DNA from: Dugong dugon
Taxonomy: Eukaryota; Chordata; Mammalia; Sirenia; Dugongidae
Direction: 5' to 3'
NCBI GenBank assembly: GCA_030035585.1
Contig: CM057476.1
Span: 17,282,501-17,346,500, forward strand
DNA length: 64,000 nucleotides
In this document: positions 12,841 to 25,424 of the stretch, one piece after another
Layout: each line of letters starts with the position of its first letter
Position numbering within the stretch: the stretch's first letter is position 1
Translations under genes and position numbers: made by a program
Notes under the pieces: model-generated
What the model was told of the DNA's origin: nothing
The model's database searches: none
The model's input: only the letters and a program-made list of their open reading frames with translations

Positions 12841-13784
12841 GAAGATACTCATCAGATGCTTAAATTATCATATGAAGGCCATTTTTTAACATATGAATTG
12901 AGTGGTAGGAGCAGAACTGAGAGCTAGAGCTTATTAGGAAAGTCTTCATGGAGGATATAGGATTTAAAGAGGTTCTAAAACTTAGATTACCAAGATGTAG
13001 TTATTATAAGGATAAGAAATGGATAGATTCTAACTTGCGGGGGGAGCTGGGCCTCCCCAAGCCCCTCCACCTTCAGGATTCTCTAGCATTATTACTGCAG
13101 TGTTTTTTATGCCCATGTAATATCTGTGTTGCTTCCCCTGTGACTTCACAGAGAATAATTCTGCACCCAGTGGTAAAACCCTGTGGGGCTAATCCATGTT
13201 AGCATTACTACTGTTTCTATGACAACCATCAGATGATGCATAATCTTAGTGAGGCAAGATGTGAGAAGTATTTTCATAGACAAATGCCTAGTTTTCCTGG
13301 TAGAATGTACCACTAGGTGATTATCAGATTACTTAGCTGCTGTCTCTAAAATTGAAACTCTGCTTGTCTGTGTTTCCATGTTTAAACATGCAGGAGATAT
13401 TCTTAAGGAAAAAATCTTGCGATAGCTTTTTCTGTAAGGAAACAGTATTCTGCTTAAGTTCTTTCTGAATAATTTGTTCAAAATGGACATAACAGATGAG
13501 GTAAATCTGAAGGGAAAGAATTTTATATCTAATTTATATAGAGTTTTTGACTGTTGAATAGTAATTATGGTCAAAGATCAAAATTGGCATGATTAACACT
13601 ATGTTGGTATTATCAGATGAAAGGAATATTTATAAATAAAAATCGTAGGATTTAAAAATAAGATTTTCTTTTCCTTCTGAAAACCATACTCATTATATAA
13701 TGTGAGGATTTTACAGAATTTGTTTTGTTCCCTGTGACATTTAGAGGACTATTTTATAGATGACCTTAAAGTGATAACATACAT
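12841..13784. other. BICDL1 intron, no gene seen
   Basis: AT-rich sequence with a short GC-richer patch near 13035-13070. No repeat or gene was recognised. Confidence 0.5.
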
Positions 13785-14290
13785 GTTTTCTCTTGTATTT
13801 AGCAAATTCATCTACTGTGTTCCTGGCTTGGTTCTGAGTACTGAGGTTATCGCAGGAAACAAAACAAAGCCCCTGCCCTTTTGGAACTTACAGTTAAGGG
13901 CAGAGAAACAGGTAATAACCCAACAAACAACAAACTGTATGTCAGGTGTGATAAGTGCTATAGAGAAAAATTTAAAAAGAGGCAGGGAATAGAGATTTAC
14001 AGTGGTAGGGGGAGAGTGAACATAATGCTACTACATGACCATCCCTGGGGAAAAGACTACACTTGTGTCTACTTCTGCTTAAGATGGTATTGGAGAAGAA
14101 ACCTGAGTAAAGAGAGGAAACAGGCCTTGTGAATATCTAAGGGAAGCGTGTTCCAGGCACAGGGAATAGCATATGCAAAGCTCCTGATGGAAGAGTACAC
14201 GTGACAGGTTTGAGGGCAGCAAAGGAGGCCAGTATGAGTGGAACAGTGAAAATGTGGTGGATTAATCTTGTAGTCTTGTAAGCCATGGTA

Positions 14291-14462
14291 ACCAAAAAAA
14301 AAAAATCGAAACCTATTGCCATCGAGTCAATTCGGACTCATAGTGACCCTATAGGACAGAGTAGAACTGCCCCATGGGATTTCCAAGGAGCGGCTGGCGG
14401 ATTTGAACTGCCGACCTTTTGGTTAGCAGCCGAGCTTTAAACCACTGTACTACCAGGGCTCC
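14291..14462 (-). mobile_element. AfroSINE, antisense, with 11-bp target duplication
   Basis: Reversed AfroSINE: starts with an A-rich tail, then ttgccatcgagtcaattcgg and ends accagggctcc. Target duplications aagccatggta (14280-14290) and aagccatgata (14463-14473) flank it with one mismatch, which fixes the borders. Confidence 0.93.
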
Positions 14463-14863
14463 AAGCCATGATAAAGACTTACTATATTTTATTCTGAGTA
14501 AGACAGAAAGCTTTTAGAGTGTTTTGTGCAGTGACATGACCTAACTTGGGTTTTTAAAGGATTACTCTGTGGAGAAGAGACTGTAGGAGGGCCAGGGTCA
14601 AAGCAGAGAGACCAGTTGAGTGATAACTGGTATCAGTAGTTTAGGTGAGGGATGGTGGCTGGAATTAGCCTGGTAGCAGTGGAGGTAGTGTGAGAAGTTG
14701 TAGGATTCTGGATATTTATTTTAGTCTGTAAATACTTGTATAGCACTTACTATGTACTGGGCATGATTCTGACAGCTTTATAAATATCAGCTCATTTCAT
14801 GCTCGTAACAATCTTATGAGGTCAATTTCAAAGGTAGAGCCCAGAAGATTTGCAGATGAATTC

Positions 14864-15386
14864 TGTCTCAGTCATCTAGTGCTGCTCCAACAGAAATACC
14901 ACAAGTGGATGGTTTTAACAAAGAGAAACTTATTCTCTTGCAGTCCAGTAGGCTACAAGTCCAAATTCAGGGCATCAGCTCCAGGGGAGCACTTTCTCTG
15001 TTGGCTCTGGAGGAAACCATGTCATCAGTCTTCCTTTGGTCTGGGAGCTTCTCTGCGCAGGAACCTCAGGTCCAAAGGACACGCTCTGCTCCTGGCGCTG
15101 CTTTCTTGGTGGTATGAGGTTCCCATGTGTCTCTGCTCGCTTCTCTTTTTTATATCTCAAAAGAGATTGCATTAAGACACTGATCTTGTCAACCTCCTCA
15201 GTATAACCTCATCACAGTGATAGAATTTACAACGCATGAGGAGATCACATATAATCTCATCATAGTGGTAGAGTTTACAACACATAAGGAAATCACATCA
15301 GATAACACAATCATACAATACTAGGAATCATGACCTAGCCAAGTTGCTACACACATTTTTGGGGGGACACAATTCAATCCATGACA
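14864..15386. mobile_element. Solo LTR-like element, copy 2
   Basis: 523 bp, same family as 3608-4098 (both have gtaggctacaagtccaaatt and the end acaattcaatccatgaca or near it). TG...CA termini; flanking 5-mers aattc and gattg match at 3 of 5. It interrupts an older repeat that resumes with gattggatggg on its right, which supports a clean insertion. Confidence 0.7.
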
Positions 15387-15764
15387 GATTGGATGGGAGG
15401 TATGAGAGAAAAAGGAGTCAAGAATGATTCCTATGTTTGGGCCTAAACAACTTTAAGAATGGAATTACCATCTCCCGAGATGGCGAGGACTCGGGGAGGA
15501 GCATGTTTAGGGGGAAGCCCTGGAATCAAGAGTTTGCTTTTTGGATATGTTGTTTTTGCAGTGCTCATTAGATATTCACGTGGACTGGTTGAATAGGCAG
15601 TTGGATATGGGAACCTGAAGCCAGAGGAGAGGTCAGGGCTGGGGATGAATTACAAAACTCTCAAAGCACTCAGAAAGAAGTGCCTACTTGATGTTCTGTT
15701 TTGTTGCTAAACCTAACCAGAAGTAGACATGAGGGCAGTCTTTTTCCCTGGGCTTCGTCATGTA

Positions 15765-15990
15765 GTAGCATTATTACTGGCTTTGGGATCAAACCTGTAT
15801 TGGAATCCTGGCTCCATTATTTTCTAGTTAATGACCTAGGCTATTAATATCTTGTAGCTTCAGTTTCGTTATCTATAAAATGGGGTTAACAGTGCTTATC
15901 CCATAGGATTAAGATAAAATAACATAAGCGTGATACTTAGAGGATTTCTTGGACGTAGAAGTGCTTAATAAATATTTGTTATCTTCCTTT
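15765..15990 (+). repeat. MIR SINE, sense
   Basis: Near full-length: ggaatcctggctccattatt, cttcagtttcgttatctata and the following aaatggggttaac, and the tail agtgcttaataaatatttgt. Confidence 0.88.
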
Positions 15991-16172
15991 TCCTTGAGTT
16001 TAGTTTGTTGTATTGAAACTAAGCTAACAAAACTTGAGCTTTTCTTCCATGATTAAACAAATCTGAATTTACAGCCTACCCTGGTGTATGCTTTTGGGGG
16101 AAGTGAGTATTTAATGACAAGTTCCAGAAGAGATTTCAAATCCATCACCTATCAAACAATAATGACTTTATA

Positions 16173-18834
16173 GGTCAACAAACAAAAACAAAAAACCAGC
16201 AATGAGAAATCTGCAAGGGAAATTAGGGAAACAATTCCACTTACAGCAGCATCTAAGAGAATAAAATATCTAGGAATACATATAACCGGGGATGTGAAGG
16301 ACTTATACAATGAAAATTATAAAACACTGCTGAAAGAGATTAAAGAAGACTTAAATAAATAGATATTCTAGATTCACGGACTGGAAGACTTACTGTCGTT
16401 AAGATGTCAGTAGTACCCAGCGCAATCCAGATCAAAATTCCAACAGCCTTCTCCACAGAAATGGAAAAACCAATCCTCGACTTTATATAGAATGGCAAGA
16501 AAAGCTAAAGCAATCTTGAAAGAGAAGAACAAAATAGGAGGACTCACACGTCCTGATTTTAAAACATATAATGCAGTTACAGTAATCAAAACAGCCTGGT
16601 ACTGATATAACAATAGACACATAGACCAATGGAAAAGAATTGAGAGTCCAGATATAAACCCACACGTCTGTGGTCAGCTGATTTTTGACAAGGGTGCTAA
16701 GTCTTTTCGATGGGTAAAGAAGTCAATAAATGGTGTTGGGAAAATTGAATTTCCACATGCAGAAAAATGGAACAGGATTGATGCCTCACACCATACACAA
16801 AAACAAGTTCAAAAGGGACTAAGGACCTAAAGGTGCAAACTAAAACCATAACATTCTTTGAACAAGCAGGGGCAACACTGTCAGGCCTAGTTTTCAACAG
16901 TGGATTATCTTTAAAAAAAGCACAAACAGCAAAAGGCAAAATAAATAAATGGTACCTCATAAAGATTAAAAACTTCACAGTCATCAAAAGATTTTACCAA
17001 AAAAAGTAAAAAGAAAAGCTATGAACTGGGAGAATATCTTAAGAAACCATATATCCAATAAGAATCTGATAACCAAAATATATCTAAAATTTTGACAACA
17101 GCAAAAAGACAAATAACCCAACAATAAAATGGGCAAAGGACTTGAACAGACATTTCACCAAAGAGGACATTCAAAAGGCCACTAAACATGTGAAAAGATG
17201 TTTATCGTCATTGGCCATCAGAGAGATGCAAATCAAAACCACAATGAGACACCATTTTATTCCCACTAGAATGGCTTAAGATTTAAAAAACAAACAAAAA
17301 GGAAATAACAAATGTTGGCAAGGATGTGGGGAAATTGGAACCCTTATCCGTTGCTGGTGGGAATGCAAAATGGCACAGCCTTTACGGAAAACAATGTGGT
17401 GGTTCCTCAAAAAAAATAAAAATAGAACTACCATATGACCCAGCAGTTCCACTTCTAGGTATATACCCAAAAGACTTGAAAGCTGAGACTCAAACAGAGA
17501 CTTGTACACCAGTGTTCATTGCAGCACTATTCACAGTAGCCAAAAGGTGGAAACAACCTAAAAACCCATCAATGGGTGAATAGATAAACAAAATGTGGTA
17601 TGTACCTACAGTGGAATACTACTACTCAGCCAGTAGGAGAAATGAAGTCTTGATACATGCTACAATATGGATGAAGCTTGAAGACATTATGCTGAATGAA
17701 ATTAAGTTAGTCACAAAAGGACAAATATTATATGACCTCACTTATATAAAAAGACAAGAAAAGGCAAATGTGTAGAGACCAAAGTTTCTTCGTGGTTACC
17801 AGGGGTGGGAGGGAAGGGGAAAAGGGGGGGTTATTGCTTATGGAAAACTGAATTTTGGTTTACAGTGATGGAAAAATTGCACTGATTAAGGGTAGGGTTG
17901 CACAGCTGATTATTAAGTACTGTCAGTAAGTTGTACACCTATAAAAAGTTGAATTGGCAAAAGTTGTGTGACAGATATATTTACAACAACGACAGAAAGA
18001 AAAAAAAGGGAGAGAGAATAGCTGCTGAGGCTGTTTATATACAACCAAACATCTCATGGGATTTGGTTCCTTGGTTTGGAGGTTTAAGGTCATGATTTCA
18101 TGGAATATCCTAGTTAATTGGTCTAATAACATGTTTAGTGCTTTTGTTCTACCTCCTAATTTGTTGTGTAGTGCCTGGGGTCTTAAAAGCTTGCAAATGG
18201 CCATTCAGGGCACAACAATTTGTCTCTATTCACCTGGAGCAACAGAGGAAGAAGGAGCATCAGGAATAGGAAGAGGAAACAGAATGTGTGGCTAATTGCC
18301 TCCATGAACAACTGCCACCTCTGCCATAGTACCAGAAGAACTGGATGGTGCCCAGCTATCATTACTGGACATTTTGATTAAAGATTCTATAGAAGAATCC
18401 TGATCAAAAAGGGAAAATACTGAACAGAATTTCAAATTCTCATCGACTCCAGACTTTCTGTAGGCATGGAGGTGGATGCACCCCCAAGACTATTGCCCTG
18501 AGATCATCTTTAAACCTTAAACCAAAAACATCCCCTGAAGTCTTCTTAAAACTAAACAGCTTAATAAGTAAAAATTGTCTGCATTGAGCATTATACTTTT
18601 TTTTTAAATAACTATCTATATGGGATCAAACTCAACTTGAAAGATAGGAAACTTGGAGGGCAGGGAGTTTATGTTAATGAGGGGAGGAACAACTCAGAAA
18701 AGGAGGGTGAGAGTAGTTGCACAGCTCGAAGAATGTAATCAACGTCACTGAATTGTACATGTATAAATGGTTGAACTGATGTATGTTTTGCTGTGTAGAT
18801 TCTCAACAACAACAAAATAAAATTTTAAAAAAAG
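16173..18834 (+). mobile_element. 5'-truncated L1 LINE with long 3' tail and 14-bp target duplication
   Basis: Target duplications ataatgactttata (16159-16172) and ataatgaccttata (18835-18848) bracket a 2,662-bp insertion. 16190-17160 is the C-terminal part of ORF2 with stops and frameshifts (recognisable text: aaaacactgctgaaagagat and cagcctggtactgatata). After ORF2 come L1 text such as ggcaaggatgtggggaaatt and a first A-rich end at about 17998-18008, then 830 bp more ending ttgctgtgtagattctcaac and an A-rich tail. The same type of tail ends other insertions in this window, so it belongs to the element. Confidence 0.88.
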
Positions 18835-19254
18835 ATAATGACCTTATAAAAGTAAAGACTTTAGTAAGGTTTATACAGGGCACAGGCAGAGACGTTGTGG
18901 GCTCTGAGTATTAAAAGATGCCACATGCCAAAGCAGGGTGAAGATTTAGGTAGAAGCACGCACCAGGCAGCAAATCCAGGGATCAGTCGTGGGTCATTTA
19001 CATCAAAGCCTAAGTAAATCTAATTGAGCCATGGTGATGACCTACAGGAGGAATGGTACCCTTTGCTGGGTATGGGCTATTTAAATCAAAGGAAATTATC
19101 TCATTAATTCTCTGACGATCCTGGTGGAACTTTGCTAAAGGGGCAGTCCTGGGGTTTAGCTTAATTCCACTTCTATTTTCTAGAGTCATAGATTGACTCT
19201 CTCAAAAAGTACTGTCTTAAGGTGGTCACATTTTATCTCATACAGTAAACTTAC

Positions 19255-19610
19255 TGTATTTGAATACCTGTTGTATGCCTTGTACTTTATTAGGGAAACA
19301 AAGATGAATAGGAGATATAATTCTTGTCTTTAAGTCTTTCACAGTCTAAAAGACAGGCATGTAAACAAGTAAACAAAATGGAATATGGTAAGTGCTGTAA
19401 AAGGACTGCAAACAATGTAGTAACTCTACCCTGAGAGAGTATACAGTCAGTATAGAGATCACCTCTAACTGGGCTGTTAAGGTTGAGTAAGAATGTTTAT
19501 CAGGTGAAAAATTTCAGGGAAAGCCATCCCAGAAAGGTAGAACACCGTAATCTGAGTCACAGAAGCATGTTCAGGGAACATGGCACTTTGGAGAAAAGGT
19601 TATAATCTGA
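19255..19610. repeat. Ancient repeat related to that at 13.8-15.6 kb
   Basis: Shares the themes of the older element (acagtctaaaagacaggcat, agcatgttcagggaacatgg). Very diverged; family and strand uncertain. Confidence 0.4.
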
Positions 19611-19762
19611 TTAATAGTTTTTTTATGGTGGTAGAAAGAAGAAAGTGACCGCTGGTTTGGAAAGCAATTTTTCCCTAACCTTTCTCCAGCTCCAAACAAG
19701 AACATTTTAACATTCTAACCTTCTTTTGTAGGTCTAGATAAGTCTCCTTGGTGGGCCATAAA

Positions 19763-19952
19763 GAAGGAGCCCTGGTGGCACAATGGTTAAGCACTCAGCT
19801 GCTAACTGAAAGGTCAGCGGTTTTAACTCATCTAGCCACTTCGAGGGAGAAAGATGTAGCAGTCTGCGTCCATAAAGATTTACAGCCATTCTACTCTCCT
19901 GTAGGATTGCTATGAGTCAGAATTGACCCAACAGCAATGGGTTTTTTGGTTT
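19763..19952 (+). mobile_element. AfroSINE, sense, with target duplication
   Basis: Starts aaggagccctggtggcacaa and ends gggttttttggttt. Flanks ggtgggccataa (left) and ggtgagccataa (right) are a 12-bp target duplication with one mismatch. An internal deletion removed part of the middle (after cataaagatttacagcc). Confidence 0.92.
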
Positions 19953-19984
19953 GGTGAGCCATAATGACTAAAAGAAAAAAAAAA

Positions 19985-20345
19985 AAATGCTTAAATACTA
20001 AAAAAATTAATTAGTTCCCGAACACCCTTTCAACTCAGTATTGAAGTCACTCTTGAGGTTTACCCTTCAGGCAAAGATTAGACAGGCCTGTAAAGCAAAC
20101 AATAACGCGCACAGTTAAACCATGAGTCTAAATGGGTACACCAACCCAGGGGCAAGGATGAGAAGGCAGGAGGGGCCAGGAAAGCTGTATGAATGGAAAT
20201 GGGGAACCCAAAGTTGAGAATGGGAGAGTGTTGACACATCGCAGGTTGGCAACCAGTGTCACAAAGCAATATGTGTGGTGTTTAACGAGAAACTAATATG
20301 CTCTGTAAACCTTCATCTAAAGCACAAAAAATAATTTAAAAAATC
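19985..20345 (+). mobile_element. Truncated LINE 3' tail
   Basis: Holds the tail module also seen at 46134-46366 (reverse) and 60375-60600: caaccagtgtcacaaagcaa, then gagaaactaatatgctctgt and an A-rich end. Probably an L1-derived, 5'-truncated insertion; the left border is not certain. Confidence 0.7.
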
Positions 20346-20357
20346 TTTATTAGGATT

Positions 20358-20518
20358 CAAACCAAAAACCTGTTGCCATCGAGTCAATTCCGACTCAGTG
20401 ACCCTGTAGAACAGCGTAGAACTGCCCCATATGATTTCCAAAGAGCGGATGGTGGATTCGAACTGCCAACCTTTTGGTTAGCATCTGTAGCTCATAACCA
20501 CCGTGCCACCAGCGATCC
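20358..20518 (-). mobile_element. AfroSINE, antisense, with target duplication
   Basis: Reversed AfroSINE beginning caaaccaaaaacctgttgcc, inserted at the A-rich end of the LINE tail just before it. Target duplications ttattaggatt (20347-20357) and ttgttaggatt (20519-20529). Confidence 0.93.
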
Positions 20519-21204
20519 TTGTTAGGATTAGACATGGCAGTTATTTTCTGAGAGAATACTGAATGTGTTCCTGTGACATCATTTGCCTTACAATGAAGGA
20601 CTCCTAAGTGTTTACCTCATTACTGTCCTAAATTAAAATTAGTTGAGTAGAATGTCATTCAAAGTGTCTGCCTTCCCCCAGCCTTCCTGCTGGTTATGAA
20701 AAGCCTCCCAGTATCTTTTCAAAGCATCCCCAGGAAGTCATCTTTGGAAAGTATAAGTATTTCATAGTCCAGGAGGTCCACACACTCAGAGTATTTTCAA
20801 TCCTGGGGGACCAGAGAAGCCTGCTTCAAGATGGACATGTTCTTAGGCACCATGCAGTGTCTGGATTTAGCTGGATATTAATCCTTTTGGTTTGGCTACG
20901 TTTCCATATCCATTCTCCCTTACCCCCAAGACTGTTCAAGGTTTCTCTATTACCACACCACCATTCATGGATGAAAGAGAATGCCCAAATTCCCTGCAAC
21001 TCTGCCTCATTTAGGGTGTCTTTCTCTCTGTCCTCTATCAATCCCTATACCAAATTTTCTTAGTGTCAGGCTCTCTAAAGTCTGCCCTCATTTCCATGTA
21101 ATCTTTTAGACTTTTCTGTGACGATGACTTAAGCATTAGATTTTCAATCAGGATTGATCTTTGAGATCATTAGAGTTGTCTTACAGTAATGATGAAGATG
21201 CCAA

Positions 21205-21415
21205 TAACATCAGCAATAGCAATAGCTAACACATGTGGTACTCACTGTGTACCAGATGCTGTTCTGAGCACTTTCTATATATTTATTTCATCCTCATAAC
21301 AACTTTAGAGGGTAGATATTACATCATCCCCATTTTACAAGTAATGAAACTAAGGCACAGAGGGTTAAGCAGTTTGTCTGAGGTCACACAGTACAGTAAA
21401 TGGTAGAGAAGAAAG
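21205..21415 (-). repeat. MIR SINE, antisense
   Basis: Near full-length: gtaccagatgctgttctgag, catccccattttacaagtaa, gaggtcacacagtacagtaa. Confidence 0.9.
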
Positions 21416-21897
21416 ATTATGTTCTTTTCAGACCTCGAGTTTAGAAGACTTTCCCACAAGGATTGTCTTATTCACCTCTGTACCCTCAATCGAAAGCACA
21501 GTAAGTAAGTATTCCATCCGTGTTGGAATTAGTGCAAATTGCCAAGCCATCAAGTTAACTCAGAGGATTGTTTCATTTTGGTTTTTTAAAAAAAAAAAGG
21601 CAAGAATGAATCAAAAGCTCTTGCGAGTACAGTGCATTAGGAGTATCTAGGTCCTGTTTTATTATGAGTCCTAACAGAATACTTAAAAATAAAATAATTT
21701 ATTCCTTCTGACTTCTTCTGAAATCCTTTTTATTAACTAGCAGTAGGGATCTGACATTGAATAATGGCTCTTTTTCAGAAATAAAAGTGGATTAAGGTTT
21801 GTCCTTCAATTAAAACCAGTGCTGCTTGAGTTGCTGGTCTTTGATGCTGAGAGATTACATTTGTGGTAATGATTAAAAGGGTAATAATAACAAAACT

Positions 21898-23144
21898 GTT
21901 ATTGTGCTCTAATTTTAAAGCTAATTCAAATAAAACATAAAGTTAGACATGACCCCTATCTAGTGGGCAGACACCTTCTAAATGTCAAAGAGCAGCTTTT
22001 ATACATGCCTGGTATAAACAGGACCCCCGATAATGCATTGGCTTTATCAGACATTCTCTCATATTAGTAATAAATGTCATTAGTGGCACCAGACTTTTCT
22101 CATTCCAGGCTTTTTACATCCCTGAAAATTGTCCGGTATGTGGCTATTTGTTTTTGCCTTTAAAAAAAAAAAAAAAATGTAACGAAATGGGAAGAAACTG
22201 AAAATAGGATTCCAGAAGCCAACTGTTCTTATGAACTTCGGCAGGAGGACCCTTACCTTCACTCACTGAACTGGTGTCCTGATGGGCCTCACTTTGTTGA
22301 CCCATGCCTCATTTCATTGCCTGCAAAAATTAGGGATTGAACCTGATAGTTTCTTAGGTTTCAACTCTCAAATTGCTTGCTTTGAATGAATAATGCCAGT
22401 ACTCTATTAGGAGTTTTCTTTTTTTTGTAAATAAAAATAGTTATAATGTGTTACATAATCTGTGTTAAACATTTTATATACATTGTAGCATTTTAATTCT
22501 GGTATAACTTTAAAGGTAGATCTTATCCTTATTTTACATATGAGGAGACTGAAGCTGGGCTATCTCGGGAATTTCTCCAAGGAGCTTTGATTCCTTTGTT
22601 AGATAATGATATTTAGAAACCAAGATCTGGGCAGTAGGTGTGTTCATTGTTATTAGGGTGTCATTGCTTCTAGATCCTCTCAGAGGACAGAGCTAGGAAA
22701 TAGTGTTTGTGCACTAATATACACATAAACACATCTATATTTATTTCTCTAGTCACTGTATATATATATATATATTAAATATATATAACTAAGTTCATAC
22801 TGATATCTCCAATTCTAATCGAACACCACCAGATTCATTCTAACCTTCCCACTTTCCTTACTTGTAACTTTTTTTTCTGAATATAAGACACCTGGTTCTC
22901 ATTATTCACAATATATTTACTTATTTGTTCAATCCTATTAAACACATAAGTAGCTTCAGAATCATTAACCCTGTGGGAAAAAAATTAACTAGAATTTAAT
23001 ATCTCTGTATAGTTTGTTTTGAATCTTACAACATATAGTCAAGACTATTTTCCAGAGTATCCTGATGGGCGTTACTTTGTTACTGTGCTCTAATTTTAAA
23101 GCTACTTCAAATAAAACATAAAATTAGACATGGCTCCTATATAG
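21898..23144 (+). repeat. Pair of 66-bp direct repeats (21898-21963 and 23079-23144)
   Basis: The two segments agree at 59 of 66 positions (both contain gtgctctaattttaaagcta). The 20 bases before the second copy also resemble 22277-22298 (tcctgatgggc...actttgtt). Either a local duplication with rearrangement or two fragments of one unknown repeat. A reversed MIR (about 22470-22600) and reversed L1 text (about 22640-22970) lie between. Confidence 0.8.
22757..22790. repeat. AT-rich simple repeat
   Basis: (TA)n-like run tatatatatatatat followed by aaatatatata, inside L1-like sequence. Confidence 0.9.
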
Positions 23145-23225
23145 GTTAGTTGTTTTTTTTCTGTACCCCTTTCAGTGTGGTTGTATTATTCATTTGTAAT
23201 GCGGTTAGGTTTATTTGTTACCGTT

Positions 23226-23434
23226 GGAATCCCTGGGTGGTACAAATGATTAACACACTAGGCAACCAACTGAAAGGTTGGAGGTTCGAGTCTACCCAGA
23301 GGTGCCTTGGAAGAAATGCCTGGCAATCTACTTTGGAAAGATTAGCCATTGAAACTTTAGGGAGTACAGTTCTATTCTGACACTCATTGGGCCTCCGTGA
23401 GTTGGAACTGACTTGACAGCAAGTGTTTTTTTTT
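23226..23434 (+). mobile_element. AfroSINE, second subfamily, sense
   Basis: Head ggaatccctgggtggtacaa, then ggttggaggttcgagtctac, and a middle unlike the other type (ggtgccttggaagaaatgcc). Ends gacttgacagcaagtg plus a T-rich tail. This subfamily also appears at 59523-59718. Confidence 0.9.
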
Positions 23435-23969
23435 AATATGTGTGTGCTCCATTGGTTGGTTATAATTATTTAGATATGTGAAACATTACCATGGTTCTGT
23501 CACTACCTTGTCAGTTCTTTGATGCTTTTAAGAAGTTGTTTCTATTTTATCCAGCATTTTTAGCTATTTTCAGTAGAAAAAATATCTCTGCCTACCATAT
23601 TACCAGAAACAAAGCCTTTTCTTTGGAAAAGAATGTCTTAATTGGCCAAAGTCTTATTGTCTTCAAACATTAAGGAAAATGTAAATACTTGGCAAACTTA
23701 ATTTTTGAGCTTTATTTTTGAAAGACTTCAGGGGGAATTGGGGGAATACTCGAGCCTAGTGAGAAAAGGCTATTTTTGCATTTGTTTATTACCTAGTAGA
23801 TGGCTATCATTATTATTACTATAATCAAGAGTAAAAAGAGGACTTATTCTGTAATTTGCTATTGATAACACATAGCACCCATTACCAAATTTAAAAGCTT
23901 TTAACAGTAAAACCTTGAAAATCAGAAAATACAGACTTCTGGTAAGTTCTACTGCCACCACCCTAGTAA

Positions 23970-24290
23970 CGTATATTCATCAATGCATTATAATTGCAAA
24001 GTATGGGAAAATCCCAGGTGCCTAACAATAAGGGAATGGTAAAGGAAATTATGAGACATCTACTTACGGAATATTATGCAGTCATTTAAAGTGGTGATTA
24101 TGAAGAGTAGTAATAAATAACTTGAAAAATGCTTTTGATATAATTCTAAGTAAAAAAAAAACTATATGAACAGTATGATCATAACTAATTATAAACACAG
24201 AATACATATATGTAGAAAGATTGAGAAAAACAAAATGCTAACAGTGTATTTTAAAGGTGCCCATATTCTGCAGCAGAGTTAAACCAAAAA
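23970..24290 (+). mobile_element. Old LINE 3' fragment, sense
   Basis: Text such as ggaatattatgcagtcattt and ggtgcctaacaataaggg is typical of old L1 3' UTRs. Diverged; borders approximate. Confidence 0.55.
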
Positions 24291-24479
24291 ATAAGTTTTT
24301 TTTTTTTTAAGAAGTGTCCTACTGCAGCAGTTTTAGGCCAAAGTAAAGTACCAGTGTTTTAAAATAATTTACCCTTTGTCCTAAATTAGAGTAAACTCAG
24401 GGTTGTTGCTCTATTGTTGCTTTCATTTCAAAATGTAAGCATTCTTGAAAGTGAGACAAGGGGTTAGTGGGGAGGCAAT

Positions 24480-24715
24480 ATAGTGTTGAAACTGAGACTG
24501 CAAAGTATAGAAGCAGGAGATCTGGGTGAAATTCTAGTTCCGTCACTTAACACCAGTATGACCTAGAAAATTACTTAACCTCAGTATCCTCACCCTTAAA
24601 TAGAGGAAGTTAGATTATTACTTCTTATTGTGAAGATTAGATGAGATGATAAATGTGTAATGCTTAGAACAGGGTGAAGTACATAATACTCAATATGTGA
24701 ACCTTTGCTGTCGTC
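24480..24715 (+). repeat. MIR SINE, sense
   Basis: Contains agttccgtcacttaacacca, cttaacctcagtatcctcac and a tail like aatgcttagaacagggtgaa. Confidence 0.82.
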
Positions 24716-25424
24716 ATCATCATCTTCCTCATTGTCTCTTACTACCACCCCCAGCGTGTTTCAGACAGATGCCCATTATCCGTCATGCCCTGGCACAAAA
24801 ACGATGGAGAATTTCTTAAAGTAAAACTCAGTAAATTGGGCAGAGTGTTAAAAATTCCCTACAAAAATTTCTAAGTCAGTTGGTTTATTTTCTTTCTTTT
24901 GATAAGTTAATGGATGCTCATGTATAACTAATACAATTTCCTTTCTTCCATTTAACAAAGCCTATAGTTAACAGTTCTGCTTTGGCCAGTTTAAATAAAC
25001 TTAATCGAATTGGCCCAGTTTAGAGAAATGTTATGTTATTAATCATGGCAATAAGAAAAGTAATCACGGAGCCCCTCTCCTCAGTGGGGAGGGAGGACTC
25101 TGTCTTCGATGGTACTCTTACCAAATCAGGCACATCAGGGAGAAGGAACCCACTATTGGTATGTTTTGCCAACTTGAGGATTAATTAAATAATAATAACC
25201 CAAGCACTCAGATTATAAGAGTTCATTTCAGATAGTTCAGTGTGATAGTCTAAGTGTTAAAACGTTTCAGCATTTCACACCAGACCTAGTTATTTCTTTC
25301 ATGTCTTTTATTTTATCACCCAGTCTGTATGCGGTGAAACTGAGAAAGACTTAAAATTTTTGAGAATATTAGAAATAAGCATCCAAAGATCAAAATGTTT
25401 AACAGTACCCAAGCATGTTAGTTA

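Larger units (their letters stand above)
13785..15650 (-). repeat. Ancient mammal-wide repeat split by younger insertions
   Basis: Segments 13785-14290, 14474-14720 and 15387-15650 read as one old element (cues: ttccaggcacagggaatagc, gcaaagctcctgatgg, gcagtgacatgacctaactt). It is interrupted by an AfroSINE (14291-14462), a MIR piece (about 14725-14835) and the LTR-like copy at 14864-15386. The family (LINE-2-like or other) is not certain and the strand is tentative. Confidence 0.55.
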
